Positions 54,905-64,000 of a stretch of DNA of 64,000 nt are shown piece by piece. A model generated the notes under the pieces. The model made no database searches. It was given only the letters and a program-made list of their open reading frames with translations, and was not told where the DNA came from. Both the position numbers and the translations under genes were made by a program. The stretch comes from Latrodectus hesperus (Eukaryota; Arthropoda; Arachnida; Araneae; Theridiidae), in the NCBI GenBank assembly GCA_037975125.1, contig CM075857.1, positions 68,155,899 through 68,219,898 on the forward strand, written 5' to 3'. The first letter of the stretch is position 1. Each line of letters begins with the position of its first letter.

Positions 54905-55650
54905 CTGTTATGATTTTCCCAGACCAACAACATTAAACAACGACAAGCTAAAGGCAGAAGTGAAAGCAAATCCATGTCAAACAATCGAAGAACTATAAAA
55001 CACTTTTAACCAACCTTGGTCAACCATCAAGGAACATTTACAGTAGATTAAAAAATTAAGCAGAACACGTGTTTGGGTCCCCCATAGTCTGTCCAAAGAA
55101 AACAAAGCCAACCGATCCATGCACCGTATTGCATCAAAGGCACCATAAGAACTATTTTTTGATCGTTTAATCAAAAACGACGAAAAAAAGTCCCATATCG
55201 TAATCCAAAAAGCAAGCGGCAGTAGATCTGTCCAAATTAATCACCACGAAGTACTGCAAAGTCAGGTTTACAACACAACTATTTGCTTCTGCACGTTTGG
55301 TGAAGTATTCATGGAATTGTTCACTCTGAAGTGCTAAAAATTGGTCAAATTGCTAATGCAAGCCTTTATTGTGAATAACTGGATCTAGTGAACCAATCTT
55401 TTAAAGTATCTAACGACTGTCAACAAAAAGGCTTCATTCTACAACACGGCAATGTAAGATATCAATGTGCAAGACGAATGTTGGAAAAAATTAATAAATT
55501 GAGATGAGAGGTAATGCCTCAACCATCATAATCACCCTATATCTCAATCTTGGATTTCCTTTCATTTCGATACCTACAACATTTTCTTAGTGTCCAAAAA
55601 TTTGATAATCTTTAGCAAAAATTGGATAATATACAAAATTCCATCTCGAG
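54905..55650 (+). pseudogene. Mariner (DD34D) transposase pseudogene, second family
   Basis: The N-terminal half reads KLKAEVKANPCQTIEEL, then TIKEHLQ and RTRVWVPHSLSKEN, the helix-turn-helix and linker of mariner transposases. The first catalytic block is not identifiable. The second reads QHGN, with Gly (55448-55450) where Asp is needed. The third Asp is kept at 55553-55555 (SILDF), in the same frame with 34 residues between. A TGA inside the LRWEVMP-like motif and several shifts break the frame. The tail QHFLSVQKFDNL is typical of this group. It differs from the mariner at 7479-8405. No terminal repeats were found. Confidence 0.85.
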
Positions 55651-57879
55651 ATAATTTACACAAAAATTAATTGATTTTTATCAGTCCGGGTTTGAAAATT
55701 CGCATACTGGAGAGTAAAAGGTTACTGATAACGAAAGTGATTACATTATTCGTTAAAAATAAAGAATTAAAAATTTATGCGTTTGATTTTAATGTGTAAG
55801 AAAGTGGCATAACTTTCCTATCCTCCTAATATTTAAACTAAGAAGTATTAGTATTTTCTAAACATTTTATTACTGTCTATGTCATTTAAAATAGCTAGGA
55901 TATAATAAAATTTCTGAATTTATATCAAATATTTGTTTTTAGAAAAACAAAAATCAAAACAAAAATTGTTGCTGTATAATTTGTACTTAAATACAAATGA
56001 TTTACCTTTAAAGAAACATCATAATTAAAATCATTTCAATAATCATTGATTATTGATTTCGTTCCTTTGGATGAATTAGCGAAACTGATTAAAAGTTATA
56101 ATTATTTCCTCAGTTCTTTACGCTATTTTTCTTAGCATGTGATTCTAAATTCTAACTACCTCACAAATTTAACTCTGTAACTATCATGTAACATTTGATA
56201 AATTACGAATCATTTTATCAATATCTTTTTTTATTGAATTTGACTTCCATGGAATCAAATTCAACTCAGCCGTTTCTCTGTGATTGATAGAGTGGTGAAG
56301 TTCTTGAATTTAGTAATGACATATGACTTTAAAGAATACCAAACTCAATGTACCGAGAGACTTCATAAATATATCTATAAAATCAATAATTATTATCTAC
56401 AAGGAATGATAAGTTCTTTTGTAAATTTTGTACTCTTTAACAGCTATCAGAATTAATTCAATATAGAAAACTAGCGCTTTTACTAGATTAATCTAGAAAC
56501 ACTTTTCTTTCGCTTGATATTTTTCATTCATATATATTACGTTCAGCCCAATGTATCAGTATAAAAGTAATTGTGATAAAAAAAATATGCAGTCAGTATG
56601 CATTTACATTACGTTGTCAAATATAGAATTATGTATATTAAAATAATGATGCAATAAGCAATTTTCATTACAGTATGTATAACTTTCAAAAACATGTTTC
56701 TGTCTGTAATTCTACTTGAAAGTTTAGTCTAATATTTATTGATAATTTTTTAACTATTCACAAATTTGTAATAATGTTTGACTTTATATTTTATATGTAA
56801 TATATTTGAAAAATCTTATTATATAAAATAATGCATTGAATTTTAAGAAGTACTGCAGAAGTTTTCTCTAATAGAGATAATATAATAGATTTTAATTTGT
56901 TTTTGATTAGCATAAATTTCCATTCAAAAATTTAATTTTATCAATTGTGAAAAATATCAAATATAAATTTTAATGAAATTAATTTAGTATTTTTAGAAGT
57001 TTAGTATTAGCTTTCGTAAAGACGTTAACACAAATATGAATGGCAAAACTTGAAAAGCATTGAATATGATGATTTTATTATTTTTTATATTATTCATGCC
57101 TTAACGTTCATGCCTTTAATAATATAAATGCAAAAAATTTTCTCATTTGAAGAAGTTATGTTTTTATTTCAACAAAAATAATTAATACTTGATCGCTTTA
57201 CGTTTCCTACGTTCCTTACGTCCCTTATATAAATTTCAATGTTATAATATAGATGTGTTATAATACGTAAAAAGGAAAATAGAATAAAACGTGACAATCA
57301 TTAAATTTTTCAGCTTAAAAAAGGATGAAAAATTGCTAATTTTATGAGATTGAATATGCATTAAGCAAAGAGATTTTTATAAGTTTATTATTTCTTTTAA
57401 GAAAAAGAAAAGTAAATTCCTCAGAAAATAATTTTTAGTTACTAAATACACACAGAGTGAGAAAAGATTTAAGAAAAAATACGATCTAAATTTAAACAGA
57501 TAATTTGATATCACACACGCGAGTTTCACTATAAAGTGCACACACACAGTTGCACTTAAAACTCATACGTTATTTTGAAATGAAATGTAGCAAAATTATT
57601 TATTTTGCAAAAAGATTTTATATTATATTAATTGATTGGAAGAAAATGGTAGCAATTTATCATTCTGTACATATATAATCATAAGTTTATCATAAATTAA
57701 TCTTCCTAATTAATGTGTTCTCTTTGGATTATACATAATATAAATTTTGAACTGTACCATTTATTTGGTTATGAGTGATTCCCTGATCTTTTCAAGACTT
57801 GGCAGTTCCTCTGTTGATAAGATCTCGTACTACTCTAGACCCAGTAATGAATATAATACATATCTAATTAAGGCTTACA
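55651..57879. other. AT-rich non-coding stretch
   Basis: No supported gene. A small array of TACGTTCC-like units lies at 57199-57226. Confidence 0.5.
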
Positions 57880-58127
57880 TGTTTTAGAAGATATATGTTG
57901 CATATATTATCAGATCAGTAAGAATGTTGAATATTTAAGTAATTTAAACAAACTGTTAATTAAATCTAAATAATTAAAATATTAAAAATAGAACTAATAA
58001 AATTTCAGTGTTAGGCGTTACATTATCCATCTGGAAGTCAGTTCTTTTTACATATGTGAGAGGAAAGTCAGACCACTTCACTCGTTCTTTGCCTCTGCAG
58101 CCGATTGATATAAAATAGATAACCACA
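57880..58127 (-). repeat. 3' LTR of the Gypsy element
   Basis: Direct repeat of 62323-62565. Read on the minus strand it begins TGTGG and ends ACA. It overlaps the end of the last pol-like frame. Confidence 0.9.
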
Positions 58128-61100
58128 GTACTCGCCCACCAGTTCCTTGGACAGCATGTACAAGGAACGAACGTGATCCGGAAGAAATCGAAATCGAACT
58201 ATCCGACTGGAACGTGTTGTGGTGGAAAAGTCATCTAAAGATTCTGGTGGATCTGAAGGAGACATGGAAGGAGTTGAAGCGAGCTGAGAATCATGTAACA
58301 TGTAGCATGGCTTAAGCCGGTCCATTGAAATGTATTTTCGTTGACTGTTAAGCTTGGTTTAAAAAACTTGGTGTTTGTTGATATAACTTTTAATGGTCCA
58401 GTATATGGTTGTTGAAGGAGTATTCGCCCAGTATCTATACTGAGAAACACATGGGTGCATTTTTCAAAGTCTTGATGCACAAAAACAGTTTTATTTCCAC
58501 AGTGTCTAGAGGCAGGTATTGGTCTCAGTGACCACATTTTATCTCTCAAGAGATTAAGATAGTTATATGAATTTTTATTTACTGTGGAACAGGGTTGAAA
58601 AAATTATCCAGGAAGCTGACGGGGAGAACCATAATTAAGCTCAGCACTTGAAGAACCCAAATCTTCTTTTAGAGAAGATCGGATTCCTAGAAAGACACTG
58701 GGTAGTACCTCAACTCAACAGTCAGTTGCATGAACTCGGATCGCTGCTTTGATTTGGTGGTGAAAACCCTAGACCATAGAATTGCATTTAGGGTTGTATT
58801 CAGTTGTGTTAGAACGTTCAACGCCAAGAAATTTAGTGAATTAACGAAACAAATTGCTTTAAAAAATGGTGCCCCTGATCAGCATTAGCATAGTCAAGAG
58901 TTACAAATCCTGTGATCTAACACGAGAGAAATGCATTTGCTACAGTTTCAGCAGTTTGATCTATAAGAGGAATGGCTTTGGGCCATCTAGCTACTGTATC
59001 GACACATGTGAGGCAGTACATATAAACCTTAGATGGTGGAAAAGGACCCACAATGTCAAGATGTACATGACTGAATCGATCAATAGTATTTAGGTATGTA
59101 CCCAATGAGAACACTTTGCACTTTGCTCTTTTGACAAGATAGACAAGTTTTACACCACAAAGCACAGTCCTTGTGCAATGAAGGCCACACATAACACTGA
59201 CGGATTACATCTGTGGTAGCTCTTCTCTCGGGATATGAAAGTTGATGGATTGCCATGAAGACACTTTTTCGGAGTTTTGAAGGAACGTAAGACCTTTGGA
59301 AACATCACAGTAAAATGAAGGTGCGTCTGAAGAGTATGTAAGGCGCTGCAGCCGTAGACTAGAAGAATTAGATAAAAAGAATTTTGAATTTCTTCATCAT
59401 CTTCTTGAGCTTGAGCCAATTCGGTGAAGTTCTCTACTGATGGAAATTCGACAGCAGATACTCGAGAAAGTGTGTTAGCGACTATATTGTTATAACCTTT
59501 GATGTGACGAATATCGTAAACTGGCTGATATATTCTAGATAATGTTGACGAGGAGAACACTTTTCAGATTTCACTGTAAAGGCATACACCAAAGGCTTGT
59601 GATCCGTAAAAAGTGTAAAAGGTAGTCCCTCAACCGCATGTCAAAAATGTTGAATGACCAAGTAGGCTGCAAGTAATTACATATCATCTGTGCTGTAGTT
59701 GTATTCAGAAGGCGTAAGTTTGTGAGAGAAAAAAGAAAGACGACTGAAAATGTCATCTTTGCTTTTTTGAAGAACCCCACCAATAGCTGTCGAATATGCG
59801 TCAACAGACAATGAAATTTGGATTTATGGGTCGGGGTGTGACAAAAAGTTGCATTCACATTGACGTTTTTGCATTTGTTAAAAGCATTCACAGCATAGTC
59901 AGACAGCACTAGAGAAGAAGCACCAAGATTCTTTTTTATTCTTCAAATAGCTATGCAGAATTGATTCTTGTCTTCATGTGGCAAGAAGCGATGATAAAAA
60001 TTTAGCATTGCCAAGAATCGACGCAATTCACTTGTTGATCTTGTTATGGGAAAATCTTATGTCAGATACTTTTTCTGGCAAGGGAGAATTTCCACAAGAT
60101 GTAGCAAAGTTAATCTCGGGGAATTTTTCCCTTGCCAAGAAAGTAATTTTTTGAACACCAAATATCTATTTGTGTAGATTGATCTTGATTCCATATGAGT
60201 TTAATCGCTGGAAAACACTTTCCGAATTCTCTTTGTACTCCATTTCGGTTTTGGGGATGATTAGAATATCATCAATCTAAATTAATACAAAGTCCAAACC
60301 TCTGAATACATTGTCCATAAAATGTTGCATCATTTGTGGAGCATTTAACAAACCAAATGTCATAAATAAGTGTTCATATAAGCCGGAGGGTTCAATGACA
60401 GTAGTTTTAGGGATATCAGATGTTTCCATGAGTATTTAAAGTCTCGTGTCAAGTCCAATTTACTGGAAGAAAAAAAATTCCAAGCAGTCCCACTGTAAAG
60501 TCATGCAGATGAGGCAAAGAGTATCGGTCTGGAGTTGAGACTGCATTTAAACTTTTGAAATCTCCACAAACGTGAATTCCACCATCCTTTTTAGGTACAA
60601 AATGAATTGGAGTTGCTCATGGACTATTAGAAGGTCTGGTGATACCTTGACGAAGAATATTGTCAAATTCTGCTTTGACTAATTTAAGCTTGTCAGCAGA
60701 CAGTCCTCTTGCACTTGAATGGAAAGGAAGACCTTTAGTTTGTATACAGTAGGCATGTGCTTATACATATCATGCTTATGAACAAAAGATGGATTGGTGT
60801 TGGTGAGCTCAGGATATTTCAATAGAATAGCTTGAAAGGCGAATTAGATACAATAGTTTTTAATTAAATGGAAGATCCAGAATCTGCAGTTCCTTGGTTT
60901 TTCAATGACGTTACACAGCCTATGATTTGACAATTTTTAACAACTATCAGAAGACCATATTTTTCCAATAAGACAGCTCCAAGAATAGGACGGGTAACAT
61001 CAGCAACAACAAATGTAAAGGGGAACTCTCTTCGAAGTCCGAGATCCAGAATAAGAAACTTAGTGCCAAAAGTAGATATTGTAGTTCCATTAGCGTCTTA

Positions 61101-61210
61101 TAGTTGAACTGAATTCTTGATACATCTGTTATCCTTGAGATATTTCGCTGGAAGAACGGAGATGCAAGCATTTGTATCAATCAAATACTTAAAACCAGTA
61201 TTATGATCAA
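58128..61210 (-). pseudogene. Gypsy pol: protease-RT-RNase H-integrase, broken
   Basis: Read from 61210 downwards. The protease has Asp-Thr-Asn-Ala near 61165-61180 where Asp-Thr-Gly-Ala is expected. The RT palm has the YIDD box near 60275-60290 with the Tyr codon changed to TAG. RNase H follows at about 59580-59840, with LSVDAYSTAIGGVLQ and FTDHKPLVYAF. The integrase zinc-finger region has CYVWPSLHKDCALW and CKTCLSCQ near 59100-59200. The integrase core has VHLDIVGPFPPS and LTCVDTVARWP at about 58950-59070. A C-terminal module with QQPYTGPLKV (GPY/F-like) lies near 58400-58425. The tail has TTRSSRIVRF and runs to the LTR. Numerous stops and shifts make it non-functional. Confidence 0.9.
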
Positions 61211-61239
61211 TTATAAATAAGCGACTTAATGAATGGCTT

Positions 61240-62038
61240 GTGTCTGACGTCGACTACACAAGCCCGCCATTTTGTTTCCCGATGGTGATTTGAAAGGACA
61301 TGGCTGGGCACATGTGGTCGCATGATCATCGAATTTATGATGATAAAGTTCATAGTTCATGGAAGGTGGATAATGGTTGAACGATATTCTGATTTGGCAT
61401 GATTTGAAAGACAGGCACGTGATGGAGAGCTTGACAAGCATTTTACTGTTAGGCAAAGCTCTGTAATTTGTTTTTCCAGGGCATTGTTTTTCCAATAAGT
61501 CGGCTGTCATTTTTAATGTCTTGAACTGCAGATATGGTTGAAGCATAATCCGACACATCACTGATTTTGTCCGCTAAAGTGGATAATTCATCAAGTTCAG
61601 CTTTACTAACAAATAAAATTTGTTTCATGTTTACTGGAAATCGTTGTAACTACAATGTTGACAAGGCATTGTTACTGAAATTTCTATCGGCAAGCTTTCG
61701 CATCTCAAGCAAGAGTTCTGAAAGGCGTTTATCTCCACATCTAAGGTCTTAAATCAGTGAAAGTAAACGAGCAGTCGTTGTTTCTGCAAATTGTTCGACA
61801 ATTCGAGTTTTTAAAGTAGGAAATTTATCCGTTTCTGGAGGAATTCGAATAATGTCACTGACAAATTTTAGTACTTCAAAGTTCAGGGTTGCAATAACCC
61901 GGGGGAATTTAGTATCATCGTTCATGATATCTGCATTCACGAATAAAGATTCTAACTGAAGAAACCAAAGTTCGGGTTCAGACTTCCAGAAGGGAGAGCT
62001 TGGAACGCCACACTAGCTATTTCAGCTTTGTTAGCCAT
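61240..62038 (-). pseudogene. Gypsy gag, broken
   Basis: The likely start is the ATG at 62038 (MANKAEIAS), directly downstream of the leader. A frameshift near 61990 follows, then a capsid-like segment: WFLQLESLF, an NADIMNDDTKF stretch, LLSLI and a stop at about 61749-61751, and ELLLEMRKLADR beyond it. This matches the order seen in arthropod Gypsy gag proteins. No zinc knuckle is recognisable at the gag-protease junction (61240-61450), where the frame is badly eroded. The product of an intact relative would form the particle that packages element RNA. Confidence 0.78.
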
Positions 62039-62307
62039 GTAGATTCAGAGTGAAGAAAAATAGAAAATTAGACGATTCTTTTTCTCAGTTCCATAACAAT
62101 TTCTCCCTTTTTGAAACGAAGAGAGAAAAATTTAATGCTGTATAGCAAACAGAATTTTAGGCTAGAAAAGCAATAAAATATCCCCACATGAAGGATGTCG
62201 AAGAAAACGCTAACTTCCTGGTTTGAGGAGGCAGGAAAAAAGGAGCAACATTGATTCTTCTGTAGATTTCATAAATCAATGCGAATTATTTTGATTTTAA
62301 ATTTTAA

Positions 62308-62322
62308 CGTCCATGGTCACCA
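62308..62322 (-). promoter_or_regulatory. Candidate primer-binding site
   Basis: Minus-strand TGGTGACCATGGACG immediately follows the 5' LTR, where the 3' end of a tRNA primes reverse transcription. The TGG start fits the CCA end of a tRNA; I cannot name the tRNA. Confidence 0.55.
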
Positions 62323-62565
62323 TTTAAGAAGATATATGATGGATATATCATCAGATCAGTAAGAATGTTGAATATTTAAGTAGTTTAAAGAAACTATTTA
62401 TTAATTCTAAATAATTAAAGTATTAAAAAAGAGCTAATAGAATTTCAGTGTTAGGCATTGCATGAGCCATCTTGAAATCAGTTTTTTTACATAAGTGAAG
62501 AAAAGTCAGATTACTTCCTTCGTTCTCTGCATTCGCAGCGGATTGATATAAAATAGATCACCACA
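62323..62565 (-). repeat. 5' LTR of the Gypsy element
   Basis: Direct repeat of 57880-58127. Minus-strand start TGTGG at 62565, followed by a TTTTATATC box that could act as a TATA element. Confidence 0.9.
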
Positions 62566-64000
62566 CAATGTGTTCTACACTAGGATTCTTGAAGCTACTA
62601 ACCAGGGCACGATATTAAATTTAACCATACTTTTATGAGCATATCCTATGATGCAAAAGTATAATTATTTTAATTTATTTGGCGATTCATCTACCATCAT
62701 TTCGGTTATACGACTCATCATTTCAATATCTCTATAGATATACTTACCTCATTTAATTCTCTTAAATCCAATCAAAAGTTGAATTGGCGTGGTGGAAAAA
62801 TCATGTGAAATATTTGTGATACTTAATCCTAATTTGTATGCTATGTAATAGAGAGAAAGGTGTTAGTTTAAATCTCATCTCGTGATCAAGTTTTTGAATT
62901 ATATGATGATTTTTAATAGAAATTCTTAACTAGTTAACCAATTTACATTATTCCAGCTCCATCGACAACATTATTTCTAGAATAAAGTATTGAGGGCCAT
63001 GCTGAAAAATAGCTGAACCATAAGAATAAAAACTTATATCATGTAACGTTCAAATGTTTAATTACCCATCATAACTCTAAATACCATTTTAATTAAAACC
63101 ATGAAGTGCAATGGGAAGTTAGTACGAGATTTTACGGATAGCGCGGGCTATGTTATTTGATAAATCATCACTCTCTTCTACAAGTAATATTTCTTAGATA
63201 AATAAGAACCCTTTGCAAAATAGTTTTCATTAAATTTAGTTGATATGAGGATAAAAAATTCTCTTTCAAAGTATAAATTCTAATTTTAGTTGAAAGAGTT
63301 AAAGAAAATTTGTTTGCGGTTGCCGAACATGACTTTATGTATAATACAATCTCATGGGAATGATTTTGCTGGAAATAGATATACATCTTCTGATTCAAAA
63401 AATGCAAGGAATTTCAAGTGTCACTCAAACAGCTTCACTTTATTAAATTTTTAACCTGTGTAACTTTGTATCAAATCGTATGATTTATTTTTATGACGTT
63501 TTCACAAGATATTCATACCTGTTCTGAAGTGTACGCTCACTGCGTTAAGAGAACATTTGTCAAAGTATACAGTGGACGTCACGAGTCTCAATAAAACTAG
63601 ATCATTTAATAATAAAAAACATTGACTGTTCAGTAGCTTCTTATGGATATTGTTTAGATTATTTGCTTCGTTCAATAATAAACTAAGCTTTTTCAAATTG
63701 TTGTTTACAAAAATTTCCTAAGCATAATCTGAGTAAATGGTTTGCTAATTTTTATAATCATAAATAAAGCATCATCATAACAAATCTATCTTTAAAAATA
63801 TAAATACTTTATGTTTTTCTTATCTACATTGATCTGTGAATCACATATGACAACGCGAATTTAATAAATATTGTAAATTTACAAATAATTATCAATCATA
63901 GCTCAAAACTTTATTAAACATTAACTATTTTTTAAATTTAAAAATTAAATTAAATTTTTTATATTAAATTTTTTTAATTTTTTAAATTACATTAAATTTT
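62566..64000. other. AT-rich non-coding stretch
   Basis: No supported gene or repeat boundary up to the end of the window. Confidence 0.5.

Larger units (their letters stand above)
57880..62565 (-). mobile_element. Ty3/Gypsy LTR retrotransposon, decayed provirus
   Basis: A 4.7-kb element on the minus strand bounded by two direct repeats of about 245 bp (LTRs), with a candidate primer-binding site just inside the 5' LTR. The interior encodes gag, protease, reverse transcriptase, RNase H and integrase in the Ty3/Gypsy order; integrase after RNase H separates it from Copia. No envelope-like frame is visible. Stops and frameshifts occur throughout, including in catalytic motifs. I could not find a clear 4-6-bp target duplication. 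The two LTRs differ by scattered substitutions and short indels, so the insertion is old. Confidence 0.92.

Noticed and set aside
62780..62815. Similarity of GTGGTGGAAAAATCATGTGA to a segment near 58217-58240 inside the Gypsy element
   Set aside because: The match is about 20 bp, its distance to the adjacent LTR differs from that of the internal segment, and flanking sequence does not match.

Overview
The window looks like repeat-rich, gene-poor nuclear DNA of an arthropod, most likely a chelicerate (spider-like). The evidence is the extreme A+T richness, several Tc1/mariner-type DNA transposons, an R1/I-group LINE, a Ty3/Gypsy element, tRNA-derived SINEs and long (TA)n arrays. There are no prokaryotic gene arrays and no operons. 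I found no host protein-coding exon that I could defend. Nearly all protein-coding signal belongs to decayed mobile elements, and these stand out as islands of higher G+C. The taxonomic call is an inference; no marker gene is present.

Layout. 1-2274 is AT-rich filler. 2285-7218 is an essentially full-length but heavily mutated non-LTR retrotransposon on the minus strand (ORF1 plus an endonuclease-RT-RNase H ORF2). A perfect 10-bp target duplication flanks it. 7354-7392 is a perfect palindrome, followed at 7479-8405 by a mariner transposase pseudogene. 10591-12196 is the best-preserved element: a 1606-bp Tc1/mariner-superfamily transposon with about 160-bp terminal inverted repeats, TA target duplications and one long transposase frame broken only by two point stops. 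17227-17900 is a relative, cut off on its 5' side exactly at a (TA)n tract. 19176-19388 is a 213-bp mariner-type MITE. 23158-23345 is a tRNA-like SINE candidate. 27394-28304 is a third long-TIR element that keeps only the two ends of its transposase.

The centre (28.3-34.5 kb) is AT-rich sequence with two long (TA)n arrays. Then come a Tc1-like pseudogene (34565-35640, minus), a 3' LINE fragment (about 37060-37975, minus), another (TA)n array (38704-38796) and a tRNA-derived SINE with target duplication (40759-41112, minus). 41.1-48.6 kb holds nothing recognisable. 48635-49785 is another Tc1-like pseudogene. 52720-53192 is a probable solo or orphan LTR with TATA box and poly(A) signal. Just downstream are a short coding-like remnant, a 74-nt hairpin and a 26-bp tandem repeat. 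54905-55650 is a second mariner pseudogene. 57880-62565 is an LTR-flanked Ty3/Gypsy provirus on the minus strand, with gag, protease, RT, RNase H and integrase all recognisable and all broken. The last 1.4 kb is AT-rich.

None of the elements looks able to act alone. The most interesting set is the group of three long-TIR transposons. They share transposase motifs with an unusually wide spacing (42 residues) between the second and third catalytic aspartates, seen in the two copies that keep both residues. Two of them also share a ten-base motif in or near their ends. Together the three show successive stages of decay: nearly intact, 5'-truncated and internally deleted.
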